The position numbers were made by a program, and so were the translations under genes. DNA of 36,419 bases from Herbinix sp. (GTDB taxonomy: Bacteria; Bacillota; Clostridia; Lachnospirales; Lachnospiraceae), in the NCBI GenBank assembly GCA_029239235.1, contig JAQZBD010000017.1, forward strand, positions 1 through 36,419. The letters are read 5' to 3'. The notes beneath the pieces are model-generated. The model did no database searches. It was not told the origin of the DNA and worked only from the letters and a program-made list of their open reading frames with translations. Shown here in pieces: positions 1 to 8,059 of this stretch. Numbering within the stretch: the first letter of the stretch is position 1; the number at the start of each line of letters is the position of its first letter.

Positions 1-75
1 CCTTTTCAAGCTATATTCCCTTTTCAAGCTATATCCTTTTCACGCTATATCTTTGTTCACACCATATCTTTTTTC
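1..75. repeat. Degenerate 16-18 bp tandem repeat at window edge
   Basis: About four head-to-tail copies of CCTTTTCAAGCTATAT-like units start at 1, 17, 35 and 51 and decay rightwards; the first two share CCTTTTCAAGCTATAT exactly. The array probably continues to the left of the window. From 76 to about 210 I see only AT-rich DNA without a gene. Confidence 0.6.
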
Positions 76-210
76 TTATTAATATCCTAAAGCTTCTATA
101 TGTATATATTTTTCTACTCAGTTCCGACGATTTGTTATGTCAAGATGATGGCGAGAAATTACTCTATTCAATCTATTCCAATTATCTCAATGCAAAAACA
201 ATGCAAATTT

Positions 211-276
211 AAGGTTAAATTAAAGTTAAATTTAAAGTTCATTTTAAGTTAGCCATTTAAAATAAATTCATAAGAT
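211..276 (+). promoter_or_regulatory. Direct-repeat operator and possible -10 for the VTC operon
   Basis: Four copies of an (A)AGTTA-like half-site follow one another at 11-12 bp spacing: AAGGTTAAATT (211), AAAGTTAAATTT (222), AAAGTTCATTTT (234) and AAGTTAGCC (246). Same-face direct repeats at about one helical turn are typical of OmpR/PhoB-family sites. A TAAGAT hexamer at 271-276 could be the -10, which would put the last half-site over the -35. No good -35 hexamer is present, as expected for an activator-dependent promoter. The regulator is unknown. Confidence 0.45.
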
Positions 277-382
277 AACGAAAGAGACAAAAGCAATCAA
301 GTGAAAAGCTTAACCAGCACTTAAACAGGCATTTCAACAAGATTACAAGCCGAGAACCAATGGCGGCGGATTGGAGGACAAT

Positions 383-1117
383 ATGGGTGGTTTTCAAGAT
401 ACCTTTAAAAGATATGAAATGAAATATTTATTAGAGGAGGAAAAGTATCATTTACTTCGGGAAAGGCTCCAAAAGAGAATGGAGGTTGATCACTTTGGGA
501 AAGTGACCATCTGCAATATATATTTTGATACACCGGAGCATCTGCTCATCAGAACCTCTCTGGATAAGCCGGTTTATAAAGAAAAGCTGAGATTACGCAG
601 CTATGGAACACCGGATGAAGGGGACAAGGTATTCGTAGAAATTAAGAAAAAATACAAAGGTGTTGTATATAAAAGACGAGAAAAGCTGGAACTGACGGAT
701 GCGGAGCACTATCTATACGATAACTATCCGAGCAAAACGCAGACACAGATATCAAGGGAAATTGATTGGTTTATGAAATCTTATCAGAATTTAGTTCCTT
801 CCATGTATATCTCCTACGAACGAGTAGCAATGTTCGCGATTGATAATCCGGAGGTTCGAGTTACCTTTGATCAAAATATCTTATGGAGAGAGGAGGAACT
901 CTGGCTAGAAAGCGGAGCCTGGGGAAAACCCATCCTAAAAGAGGGTCAAAGACTGATGGAAATAAAAATTCCCGGAACAATGCCGTTATGGTTAGCACAT
1001 ATATTAAATGAACTGGAGATATTCCCGGCATCATTTTCAAAATACGGAAAAGGATATCTTCAATCACTAGAAACGCAGAGAGAAACGATTACAAAAGGAG
1101 AGAAATTATATGCTTAA
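383..1117 (+). CDS. VTC-domain (polyphosphate polymerase-like) protein
   Basis: This is a cytoplasmic VTC-domain protein (PF09359 family), the fold that makes polyphosphate in yeast Vtc4; the bacterial substrate is unproven. Family hallmarks are visible: an N-terminal FKRYEMKYLL strand, IYFDTP, a KLRLRSYG tunnel strand, VFVEIKKKYKGVVYKRR rich in basic residues, and a late LMEIKIPG with the metal-binding glutamate. The length of 244 residues is usual. An in-frame TTG exists at 371, but GGAGG at 373-377 lies 5 nt before the ATG at 383 and must be the ribosome site, so I start at 383. The 3' end overlaps the DUF4956 gene by 8 bp, which indicates translational coupling. The VTC/DUF4956 pairing is common in clostridia and actinobacteria. 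Confidence 0.88.
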   Translation: MGGFQDTFKRYEMKYLLEEEKYHLLRERLQKRMEVDHFGKVTICNIYFDTPEHLLIRTSLDKPVYKEKLRLRSYGTPDEGDKVFVEIKKKYKGVVYKRREKLELTDAEHYLYDNYPSKTQTQISREIDWFMKSYQNLVPSMYISYERVAMFAIDNPEVRVTFDQNILWREEELWLESGAWGKPILKEGQRLMEIKIPGTMPLWLAHILNELEIFPASFSKYGKGYLQSLETQRETITKGEKLYA

Positions 1118-1775
1118 TTCTATATTAACCACTACATTGTCTATGGAAAATTTTTTAATATGTACCATCGCATCCTTGGTATTGGGAGCTGTACTTGCAC
1201 TTGTTCATGGAAGATTCAATAACAGCAGCAAAGGCTTCGTAATGACAATGGCACTATTGCCGGCGGTTGTTCAGATCGTAATATTACTAGTTAACGGTAA
1301 CCTGGGTACAGGTGTTGCAGTTATGGGTGCCTTCAGCTTAATCAGGTTCCGGTCCGTCCCTGGCAGTGCAAAGGAAATCAGCAGCTTATTCATGGCTATG
1401 GCAGTCGGACTTGCCACAGGAACCGGATATGTTGGAGTGGCAGTATTATTTGTGATAATTGTCGGAGGTGCAAGTGTTCTCTTTAACGTTACCAGCTTTG
1501 GAGAAACAAGAACCAGAGAAAAAGAGTTAAAAATCACAATACCCGAAGGCATGGATTATATGGAGATATTTAATGATATTTTCGACGAGTATACAAAGAA
1601 GACCGAATTAATTCGCGTAAAGACTTCTAATATGGGTAGTCTCTACAAATTACATTATCAGATTCTAATAAAAGATCCTGTGAAAGAAAAAGCAATGATT
1701 GATGAGCTTCGTTGCAGGAACGGAAACCTGGAAATCTCCTGCGGCAGAGTTTCAAGTATGGCTGAGGAGCTATAA
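1110..1775 (+). CDS. DUF4956 membrane protein
   Basis: A 221-residue protein with about four membrane segments in the first 130 residues (roughly 14-34, 44-62, 66-82 and 95-127), followed by a soluble alpha/beta C-terminal domain of about 90 residues. The conserved FSLIRFRSVPGSAKEI segment between helices is the signature of DUF4956. AAAGGAGAG lies 7 nt upstream of the ATG. It sits between the VTC protein and a beta-helix lipoprotein; this trio recurs in Firmicutes, often with CotH-type kinases, and suggests a cell-surface polymer or anchoring function. The biochemical activity is not known and I do not infer one. Confidence 0.85.
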   Translation: MLNSILTTTLSMENFLICTIASLVLGAVLALVHGRFNNSSKGFVMTMALLPAVVQIVILLVNGNLGTGVAVMGAFSLIRFRSVPGSAKEISSLFMAMAVGLATGTGYVGVAVLFVIIVGGASVLFNVTSFGETRTREKELKITIPEGMDYMEIFNDIFDEYTKKTELIRVKTSNMGSLYKLHYQILIKDPVKEKAMIDELRCRNGNLEISCGRVSSMAEEL

Positions 1776-1797
1776 CATAAGGAAGAAGGTACAAAAT

Positions 1798-3648
1798 ATG
1801 AAGAAAAAATTATTAGGTATATTATCAGCACTTTTAATCACAGCAATGCTGTTAACAGGGTGTACAAATGCAAGCACTAGCTCTGAATCTACTACGGAAG
1901 GGACATCCTCCTCCTCAGACGCAACCGCTAGTGCCGAGGATAGTTCTTCCTCAGCACAAGCAATAAATACCGCATCAGAGGTTGTAGTAGATACAGAATT
2001 TTCCGCAAGAGATTTGGAAGTTGGCTATGATGAAAGCACAGCCACAAAGGTTACGTTAAATGGCAACAGTATTGAAGTTGCCGGCAATGGTGCTGCGGCA
2101 GAGGGAAGTACCTTAACAATCAATGAAGAAGGTGTTTATATCATCAGCGGAACTTTGAATGACGGTCAGATCATCATAGATGCAAATGCTGATGAAGCAA
2201 AGGTCCAACTAGTCTTAAACGGTGTAACCATCCAATGTTCTAATAATGCACCCATCTACGTTAAGAATGCAGATAAAGTATTTATTACCTTAGCTGAGAA
2301 CTCTAAGAATACTTTGACGGATGGCACAGAATATGTTCAAACCGATGATAATACAGTGGATGGAGTGATCTTTAGTACAGCTGACCTTACCTTAAATGGT
2401 AACGGAACCCTGAACATAACAGGAAACTATAAGCATGGAATCGTTTCGAAAGACGATCTTGTAATCACAAGTGGTACCTATCACATAACCGCAGCTAAGG
2501 ATGCTCTAAATGGAAAGGATAGTGTAAAGATTAAAGATGGAACACTGACCTTAAGTGCAGCGGAAGGAAACGGTATTCAGTCCAAGAACGGAGATGATAC
2601 AACAAAAGGATATGTGTATATTGCTGGGGGAACAATCACGGTTACCAATAGCCAGGAAGGGATTGAAGGTACAGCAATTGTAATCGCAGGCGGTACCATC
2701 GATATAACAGCACAGGATGATGGTTTAAATGCAGCTGCAGGAAGTGCTTCCACGACAGATAATTCAACTTCACAGTCAGGTTCAGATACAACAACCTCAC
2801 AACCAGATTCAGGTACAGCAACGCTACAACCTGGTTCAGATCCAGCGGCTCCTCAGCCTAATACAGCTACACAGGATTCGGCTAATACATTAGCTACAGA
2901 GTCTGCTGATATTACAGCAACAACATTGTCAACAAAGACTGTATCAGCTTCCTCAAACTCATCAACAGATGCAGACTCCACCGATTCATCAACGGATGCA
3001 AACTCCTCTGCAACAATACCGGATGAAACTGCAATGAGAGGCGGCCCCGGTAGAGATGGTGGCATGGGTCAAGGTATGAACGGCGGCATGGGAGGCGGTG
3101 AAATGGGCAATAATTCAAACTGCTATATCATGATTACCGGCGGTACAATTACAGTGAATGCGGAAGGTGATGGCATTGATTCCAACGGCTCTATTGATAT
3201 CTCCGGCGGAAATGTCTATGTAAGCGGCCCTACGAATAGCGGCAATGGCGCAATAGATTATAACGGAACCGCTAATATAACAGGAGGAACAGTAGTAATT
3301 GCGGGAAGTGTTGGAATGGCGCAAGGCTTCTCTGATACCTCAACACAGTATTCCGTATTATATAATTTTTCTACCAGCAGTGCAGCTGGTACAGAGGTGG
3401 CTCTTAAGGATGCTGATGGGAATGTAGTGATTTCTTACACCCCAGTTAAGCAATACCAGTCAGTAGTGATCAGCTCTCCGGACCTTCAAAAGGATGCCAC
3501 CTATACGATAAGCAGCGGTGACCAAACGGCGGAGGTTACATTAAGCTCAGTCTCCACCAGCGGTGGCGAGGCAAGCTCCAGCTTCCCGGGTGGTATGGGC
3601 GGAGGCACGAGAGGTGGAAGAAATGGAGGAGAAACATTTCCAAATTAA
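1798..3648 (+). CDS. Cthe_2159-like carbohydrate-binding beta-helix lipoprotein
   Basis: A 616-residue exported lipoprotein. Residues 1-22 are a signal peptide ending in the lipobox LLTGC (Cys22), so the ATG at 1798 is the start; GGAAGAAGG is just upstream. After an Ser-rich linker there are repeated short beta-strand units of the type GGTITV / GNGIQS / DDGLNA, typical of the PF14262 (Cthe_2159) fold, which binds cellulose and pectic acid in Clostridium thermocellum. Between about residues 315 and 445 the helix is interrupted by a long Ser/Thr/Asp/Pro-rich tract and a Gly/Met-rich patch (GMGQGMNGGMGGGEMG); helix-like units then resume. The tail is again Gly-rich. It is the last gene of the operon, with a terminator 55 bp after it. 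Polysaccharide binding is inferred from family only. Confidence 0.85.
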   Translation: MKKKLLGILSALLITAMLLTGCTNASTSSESTTEGTSSSSDATASAEDSSSSAQAINTASEVVVDTEFSARDLEVGYDESTATKVTLNGNSIEVAGNGAAAEGSTLTINEEGVYIISGTLNDGQIIIDANADEAKVQLVLNGVTIQCSNNAPIYVKNADKVFITLAENSKNTLTDGTEYVQTDDNTVDGVIFSTADLTLNGNGTLNITGNYKHGIVSKDDLVITSGTYHITAAKDALNGKDSVKIKDGTLTLSAAEGNGIQSKNGDDTTKGYVYIAGGTITVTNSQEGIEGTAIVIAGGTIDITAQDDGLNAAAGSASTTDNSTSQSGSDTTTSQPDSGTATLQPGSDPAAPQPNTATQDSANTLATESADITATTLSTKTVSASSNSSTDADSTDSSTDANSSATIPDETAMRGGPGRDGGMGQGMNGGMGGGEMGNNSNCYIMITGGTITVNAEGDGIDSNGSIDISGGNVYVSGPTNSGNGAIDYNGTANITGGTVVIAGSVGMAQGFSDTSTQYSVLYNFSTSSAAGTEVALKDADGNVVISYTPVKQYQSVVISSPDLQKDATYTISSGDQTAEVTLSSVSTSGGEASSSFPGGMGGGTRGGRNGGETFPN

Positions 3649-3702
3649 ACTCCATCGATTCATAAATTAAATTGTTTAAAAATAAAATAGATTGATAACT
3701 AA

Positions 3703-3754
3703 TACAGCATGCCACAGGAAAACACTTAAGTTATCCTGTAGCATGCTGTATTTT
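3703..3754 (+). terminator. Rho-independent terminator after the envelope operon
   Basis: A 17-bp inverted repeat (TACAGCATGCCACAGGA at 3703-3719, TCCTGTAGCATGCTGTA at 3734-3750, one mismatch) is followed by TTTT. Confidence 0.8.
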
Positions 3755-3853
3755 AATCCTCAATTTCTTAGGTTGAGGTATATAATTGTTGGTTTTGGAA
3801 ATGCTACAGCTAAAATGGTTTTAACATATAAATAAATGAATTGAGGGATCAAA

Positions 3854-4102
3854 ATGCAAGCTGCAACCTATCAATGTCCAATATGCCTGGGGAGAAAACT
3901 CACACTTCGATATGAAGCAGGTTATGTTTATTCTTATGTAATTGACTCAGATGCACCGGGCTTAAAAAATCATGAGGAATTTCTATCATTTTTATATGAC
4001 AAGCGAGAACAAAAGGATACCAGAACCTATATCGAGTGTAATCAATGTGGTACCCAATATCCATATACTTTTTTAAATGGGGTACTGGAAGAACATCAAT
4101 AG
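3854..4102 (+). CDS. Small zinc-ribbon-like hypothetical protein
   Basis: An 82-residue soluble protein with two CxxC knuckles, CPIC at residues 8-11 and CNQC at about 64-67, arranged like a zinc ribbon with a long insert of about 50 residues between them. There is no signal peptide or membrane segment. GAGGGATC precedes the ATG. It is a single-gene unit between two hairpin terminators, convergent with the sulfotransferase-like gene. I do not recognise the family; metal binding is inferred from the cysteine spacing only. Confidence 0.6.
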   Translation: MQAATYQCPICLGRKLTLRYEAGYVYSYVIDSDAPGLKNHEEFLSFLYDKREQKDTRTYIECNQCGTQYPYTFLNGVLEEHQ

Positions 4103-4171
4103 GATAAGCTAAGATGACGCAAGTAGCTCACTGAATCGATTCCTAAAAATGCAGACTGGCAGCATAACCGG

Positions 4172-4216
4172 AAAGAAAGTCCCTTCCCCTCTTAAGTGAG
4201 GAGTGGGACTTTCTTT
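4172..4216. terminator. Bidirectional terminator between convergent genes
   Basis: A perfect 12-bp stem, AAAGAAAGTCCC (4172-4183) with GGGACTTTCTTT (4205-4216), contains a smaller CCTC/GAGG helix. It lies between the plus-strand gene ending at 4102 and the minus-strand gene ending at 4243, and T-rich sequence ends the stem in each direction. Confidence 0.75.
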
Positions 4217-4242
4217 GATGAGGACACCTTTTAAAAGATTAT

Positions 4243-5874
4243 TTATTTAAAGTAGAAATTTTCAAAGGTGTATTTATAGGTTCGGTAAGACTGCTTGCTA
4301 TTGCCGGTTTCAAAGGAGCGTATCAGGTTATTATCCTTATCATATTCCTGGAATATCTTTGGGTTGCTGGGACTGATAACGGTATTGGAGCCAATTTCCT
4401 GTGCACTGCTCTGGTACCCGGAGTAGGGAACCTCAAAGCTTTCTACTAAGCTGTAGTTTTTACTGTTTTCATCGACTAAATATTTATAGAACATGGAGGT
4501 TTCATCGCTTTCAGCACTTCCTGCAGAGCCGATATCATCAAAGTGTTCCTGCCAGTTATAATCCGGTCTGGTAGAACTAATTCCAATATTATTGTCAAAC
4601 ATATAAAGATAATACTGACCTTCCTCCAATGAACTATCCTCAACATAGGTTATTGTGTGCTGGCCAAGCTGGCTTTTAAAATCCCCAGCTTTCTCATAAA
4701 GGTAGGAGGTATAGGGGGAATCCTGCCAAAAGGACTCGGTTCCCAGCATGTACTCCAAGGAAGGTGTGCTAAAGATATTATTTATTTTTAAGATACTTGA
4801 GGTCTCTCTTGAGCTTAATAACAAAGTGTCATTACCTAACCATTGGATCGTATTAATATGCATCCAATCCAATTTACCATCCTTATTCGGTTTACAATTG
4901 GTATAATAATCAGGGAACATATCAGTCAGGTCAAGTATCTGACTGATCTCCCCGGTATCAGGCTTCAGATACAGGATTCTATCCTCTTCTTGCGGTGACT
5001 GCGTATCCGTAGCCAATAAAAGAATGTTTCCGCTGTCGTCAAAGGTATAGTCATGATGAACGTTATAGGTTCCCAAATCATAAATACTAGTTAGTCTGCC
5101 CAGAGAATTCATCTCTACAAAAGTAGAGACACCTGCACTGTAATACATTTTATCATCCTTGAAAATCAGACGCAGTGCCCTGTAATTTAGGATAGGGAAC
5201 TCGCTGCGAAGAATACCATCATTATCATAATAATAGAAGAACGAATCCCCCGCAAAAACGGTATAAAGTCCATCCTCCAAAGCCTCACTGGTTTCTCCAT
5301 CCGTATAAGTCAAGATAAGATCGCCGCTTCCAATCAGAGCAGGTGCTTGATAGATAAAGCTTCTAGCTTCTGTTTTACCGGAGGAATAAGTAAGCTTCAG
5401 TGTAATTACGTTGTCGGCTTCCGGAATTACACCGAGAATCTGATACTCGTGTTCCGTTGTCAGATTATCTTCCCCGGAATTAAAACAGGCTCTGGTGAAA
5501 TCCGGTATGTCCGTATTTTCCACATGAACTGTATATTCCATGCTGGCAGGCTCTTCTGTATTGAAGTAAATATACATGCTCTGAGAATTCGTCTGAAAAG
5601 GATTGTCAATAATAAGAGCGTCCTCAAAGGTGTAATCTTTGCTTTCCTTGTATGCCTCGATATCTGCCCAAATTTCATTCTGAGCATTCATATCGTAAAT
5701 GTCTTCAGCCTTTGTTAAGGATAAAGGAGGCGTTTTAATTTCATAGGTAGTACGAATAACAGCATCCGTTTCTTTTGTGTTCTTTAGCTGTACAAGAACA
5801 ACAGCAGCAATTATGGCAATAACAGCCACTACAGCAGTTGTTATAAATGCGGTTTTTAAATATCTGGGTTTCAT
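4243..5874 (-). CDS. Aryl-sulfate sulfotransferase-like membrane-anchored protein
   Basis: The 543-residue product has an N-terminal anchor (about residues 9-31, Ala/Val/Ile-rich), an extracytoplasmic beta-sandwich region to about 170, and then a beta-propeller region. The propeller blades have the form VEMNSLGRL..., DSGNILLLATD and DTLLLSSRETSSILKI, as in arylsulfotransferase (ASST, PF05935 with its N-terminal partner domain), which moves sulfate from one phenol to another without PAPS. Candidate catalytic histidines are HHD (273-274), WMHIN (339) and GQHT (406); I cannot say which is the sulfated one. I start at the ATG at 5874 because AAGGAT lies 6-7 nt upstream; an ATG 14 codons earlier has no ribosome site and would prefix the anchor. 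It is divergent from the two-component system at 6090 and could be its target. Confidence 0.75.
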   Translation of the reverse strand: MKPRYLKTAFITTAVVAVIAIIAAVVLVQLKNTKETDAVIRTTYEIKTPPLSLTKAEDIYDMNAQNEIWADIEAYKESKDYTFEDALIIDNPFQTNSQSMYIYFNTEEPASMEYTVHVENTDIPDFTRACFNSGEDNLTTEHEYQILGVIPEADNVITLKLTYSSGKTEARSFIYQAPALIGSGDLILTYTDGETSEALEDGLYTVFAGDSFFYYYDNDGILRSEFPILNYRALRLIFKDDKMYYSAGVSTFVEMNSLGRLTSIYDLGTYNVHHDYTFDDSGNILLLATDTQSPQEEDRILYLKPDTGEISQILDLTDMFPDYYTNCKPNKDGKLDWMHINTIQWLGNDTLLLSSRETSSILKINNIFSTPSLEYMLGTESFWQDSPYTSYLYEKAGDFKSQLGQHTITYVEDSSLEEGQYYLYMFDNNIGISSTRPDYNWQEHFDDIGSAGSAESDETSMFYKYLVDENSKNYSLVESFEVPYSGYQSSAQEIGSNTVISPSNPKIFQEYDKDNNLIRSFETGNSKQSYRTYKYTFENFYFK

Positions 5875-6014
5875 AGCATCATCCTTTCGTAATAAGTGTT
5901 TACCAAAAAAAACCATAAATAACAGGAAGATTTATAGATTTTTAAGAAATTTACGGGATTATTGTAACTGGTAAAGCTTGAATAAACCTTTAAAAATTAA
6001 AAATACATCGTTTT

Positions 6015-6043
6015 TTGCATTTTGTAACAAAATAGTATAGAAT
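6015..6043 (+). promoter_or_regulatory. Sigma-A-like promoter for the two-component operon
   Basis: TTGCAT (6015-6020) and TAGAAT (6038-6043) are separated by 17 bp, and the start codon follows 46 bp downstream. This lies in the divergent region shared with the sulfotransferase-like gene. Confidence 0.5.
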
Positions 6044-6089
6044 AAAAACAGCTATGTACATGATAAAATAAATAATTGCGAGGCAGGAA

Positions 6090-6767
6090 ATGAAAATACT
6101 GGTTATCGAAGATGAAATTATGCTTGCGGATACGCTCGCTGAAATATTAAAACAAAATAACTATTCTGTTGATCTCTGCTATAACGGAGAAAAGGGATGG
6201 GAATTCATACAGACAGAAGTCTATGACGGCATAGTACTAGATATTATGATACCGAAAATGAGCGGCTATGAAATTCTGAAAGCAATGCGGGAGGCAAATA
6301 TTAATACACCGGTTCTAATACTTACTGCCCGATCAGAAATGGAAGATATCGTAACGGGTCTGGACTGTGGAGCCGATGATTATATGACCAAGCCTTTTGC
6401 AATTACAGAGTTTCTGGCACGAGTCAGAGCTGTTACGAGAAGAAAGGAATATATTCTTCCTGAAAATCCGTCAATGGGAAATGTGTTTTTGTTACAGCAG
6501 CAATGCACGCTGTCCTGTAAAGGCAATTCGATCAGCCTGGGAAAAAAGGAATATCAGATCATGGAGGTGCTGTTGAATAATTGCAGCCAGAAGGTGCCAA
6601 AGGAACAGCTGATTGAAAAGGTCTGGGGCTTTGACAGTGATTGTGAATATAACAATATTGAAGTCTATATCTCCTTTCTTCGTAAAAAGCTAAAGGCGAT
6701 TGAAGCGGATATTACGATTAACAATACCCGAGGTCTTGGATATTATCTGGAGGTTTTGAATGATTAA
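6090..6767 (+). CDS. OmpR/PhoB-family response regulator
   Basis: A 225-residue DNA-binding regulator. The receiver domain (1-118) has the acidic pair E7-D8, the phosphoacceptor D51 in VLDIMIP, the LTA switch residue near 79 and K in TKPF near 101. A winged-helix domain follows (about 130-223, ending YISFLRKKL... NNTRGLGYYL). The closest characterised relatives by style are clostridial and Bacillus regulators of envelope-stress or lantibiotic systems, but the target is unknown. It overlaps the kinase gene by 8 bp. The tandem-repeat operator at 211-254 is the kind of site this class binds, though no link is shown. Confidence 0.93.
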   Translation: MKILVIEDEIMLADTLAEILKQNNYSVDLCYNGEKGWEFIQTEVYDGIVLDIMIPKMSGYEILKAMREANINTPVLILTARSEMEDIVTGLDCGADDYMTKPFAITEFLARVRAVTRRKEYILPENPSMGNVFLLQQQCTLSCKGNSISLGKKEYQIMEVLLNNCSQKVPKEQLIEKVWGFDSDCEYNNIEVYISFLRKKLKAIEADITINNTRGLGYYLEVLND

Positions 6768-7974
6768 GGAAATGAGGTATAAATTTATCCTGGTCACCTT
6801 TAGTTCGCTGCTTCTGATTGTCATTTTAATATTAGGAACCATCTATATCTCAGCTGCCTATAGCAATGAGAGTAATATGAATAAAAAGATGGAGAGGGTT
6901 CTGAGAAATAACGGAAGTACTTTAAAAAACTGGACGAAATATATAAACAGCAATGAGTTTTCTAACTCCCGGGAGGGTTTTTTAAGCAGTACCTTCGCTG
7001 TTAGACTGGATGAAGCAAAGAAAATTACAGAGATAATCGGATATCAAGAAGAGGAGTACCCTGATGTAAGTATTCAGGAGCTGGCAGACAAGACCCTGCA
7101 AATAAATAAGAGAAAAGGAAGCATCGGAGATCTTAAATTTCTCTCAGGTAAAAAGGATTATGGTTACATGCTGGTATTTTCCGATTACAGTGAGCAGAAC
7201 ATCATGCTGCATAATCTCTTACGTTCCTGCCTATTAGTGGGAATCATGGGGAGTCTGCTGATCGGTTTGTTTATTATTAAGCTGTCCTATTGGGTAGTAA
7301 ATCCTGTGGAACGAGCATTTAAAATGCAGAAAATTTTTATTTCCAATGCAAGCCATGAGTTGAAAACACCGATCACTGTTATTTCTGCCAATGCGGAGCT
7401 GTTGGAGAATGGTGACTTGAATAGGAAATGGATCAGAACGATTAAGGAAAATACAGATCGAATGAATGCCTTAGTCAATGATCTGCTTAACTTAAGTCGC
7501 ATGGAGGATAAGGCAAAGATAAAGGAGTATCAAACCTTTAATTTAAGTAAAGTTGTTGTCAATGCAGCTCTTACGATGGACAGTGTGGTTTATGAACAGC
7601 AAAAGGAGCTGATTACCGAGATTGCTGAGAATATTTTTTACTATGGTGAGCAGGATAAAATGAAAGAACTGGTTATAATCCTCCTGGATAATGCCATTAA
7701 ATATTCCGATGAAAAGGGAATAATTAAGGTGAGCCTGTACGAAAGAAATAAAAGAGCGGTTCTGGAGGTATTTAATACCGGGAGTATAATACCAAAGGAA
7801 GAAGGAGATAAAATCTTTGAAAGATTTTATCGAGGAAATACGAATGGCGAGGACATAACCGGCGGTTTCGGCTTGGGGCTACCTATAGCAAAGGCAATAA
7901 CAGTGATGCATAAGGGGAAGATTGGCTTTGAGAATATAAAAGGAACAGGTGTTAAATTCGTTGTAAGGCTCTGA
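6760..7974 (+). CDS. Sensor histidine kinase (HAMP-less)
   Basis: A 404-residue membrane kinase. The first membrane helix spans about 8-32, an extracytoplasmic sensor region about 33-150, and the second helix about 153-176. The phosphoacceptor H199 lies in SNASHELKTP, only about 20 residues after the second helix, so no full HAMP domain fits. The N box is LLDNAIKYS, and the G boxes include GGFGLGLPIAKA near the C-terminus. It is translationally coupled to its response regulator. The signal is unknown; the small extracytoplasmic domain shows no recognisable fold by eye. Confidence 0.92.
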   Translation: MIKEMRYKFILVTFSSLLLIVILILGTIYISAAYSNESNMNKKMERVLRNNGSTLKNWTKYINSNEFSNSREGFLSSTFAVRLDEAKKITEIIGYQEEEYPDVSIQELADKTLQINKRKGSIGDLKFLSGKKDYGYMLVFSDYSEQNIMLHNLLRSCLLVGIMGSLLIGLFIIKLSYWVVNPVERAFKMQKIFISNASHELKTPITVISANAELLENGDLNRKWIRTIKENTDRMNALVNDLLNLSRMEDKAKIKEYQTFNLSKVVVNAALTMDSVVYEQQKELITEIAENIFYYGEQDKMKELVIILLDNAIKYSDEKGIIKVSLYERNKRAVLEVFNTGSIIPKEEGDKIFERFYRGNTNGEDITGGFGLGLPIAKAITVMHKGKIGFENIKGTGVKFVVRL

Positions 7975-8059
7975 CACTCATACCACTTAATTTAAATAGA
8001 AAGTGTAAGCTTAAAAATAAAGCTTGAATATATATCTAAGAAAGTAGGCTAAAGAAGCA

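Noticed and set aside
7975-8059. Terminator from the two AAGCTT palindromes between the kinase and yaaO
   Set aside because: The stem would be only 6 bp of A/T-rich pairs with no T-run.
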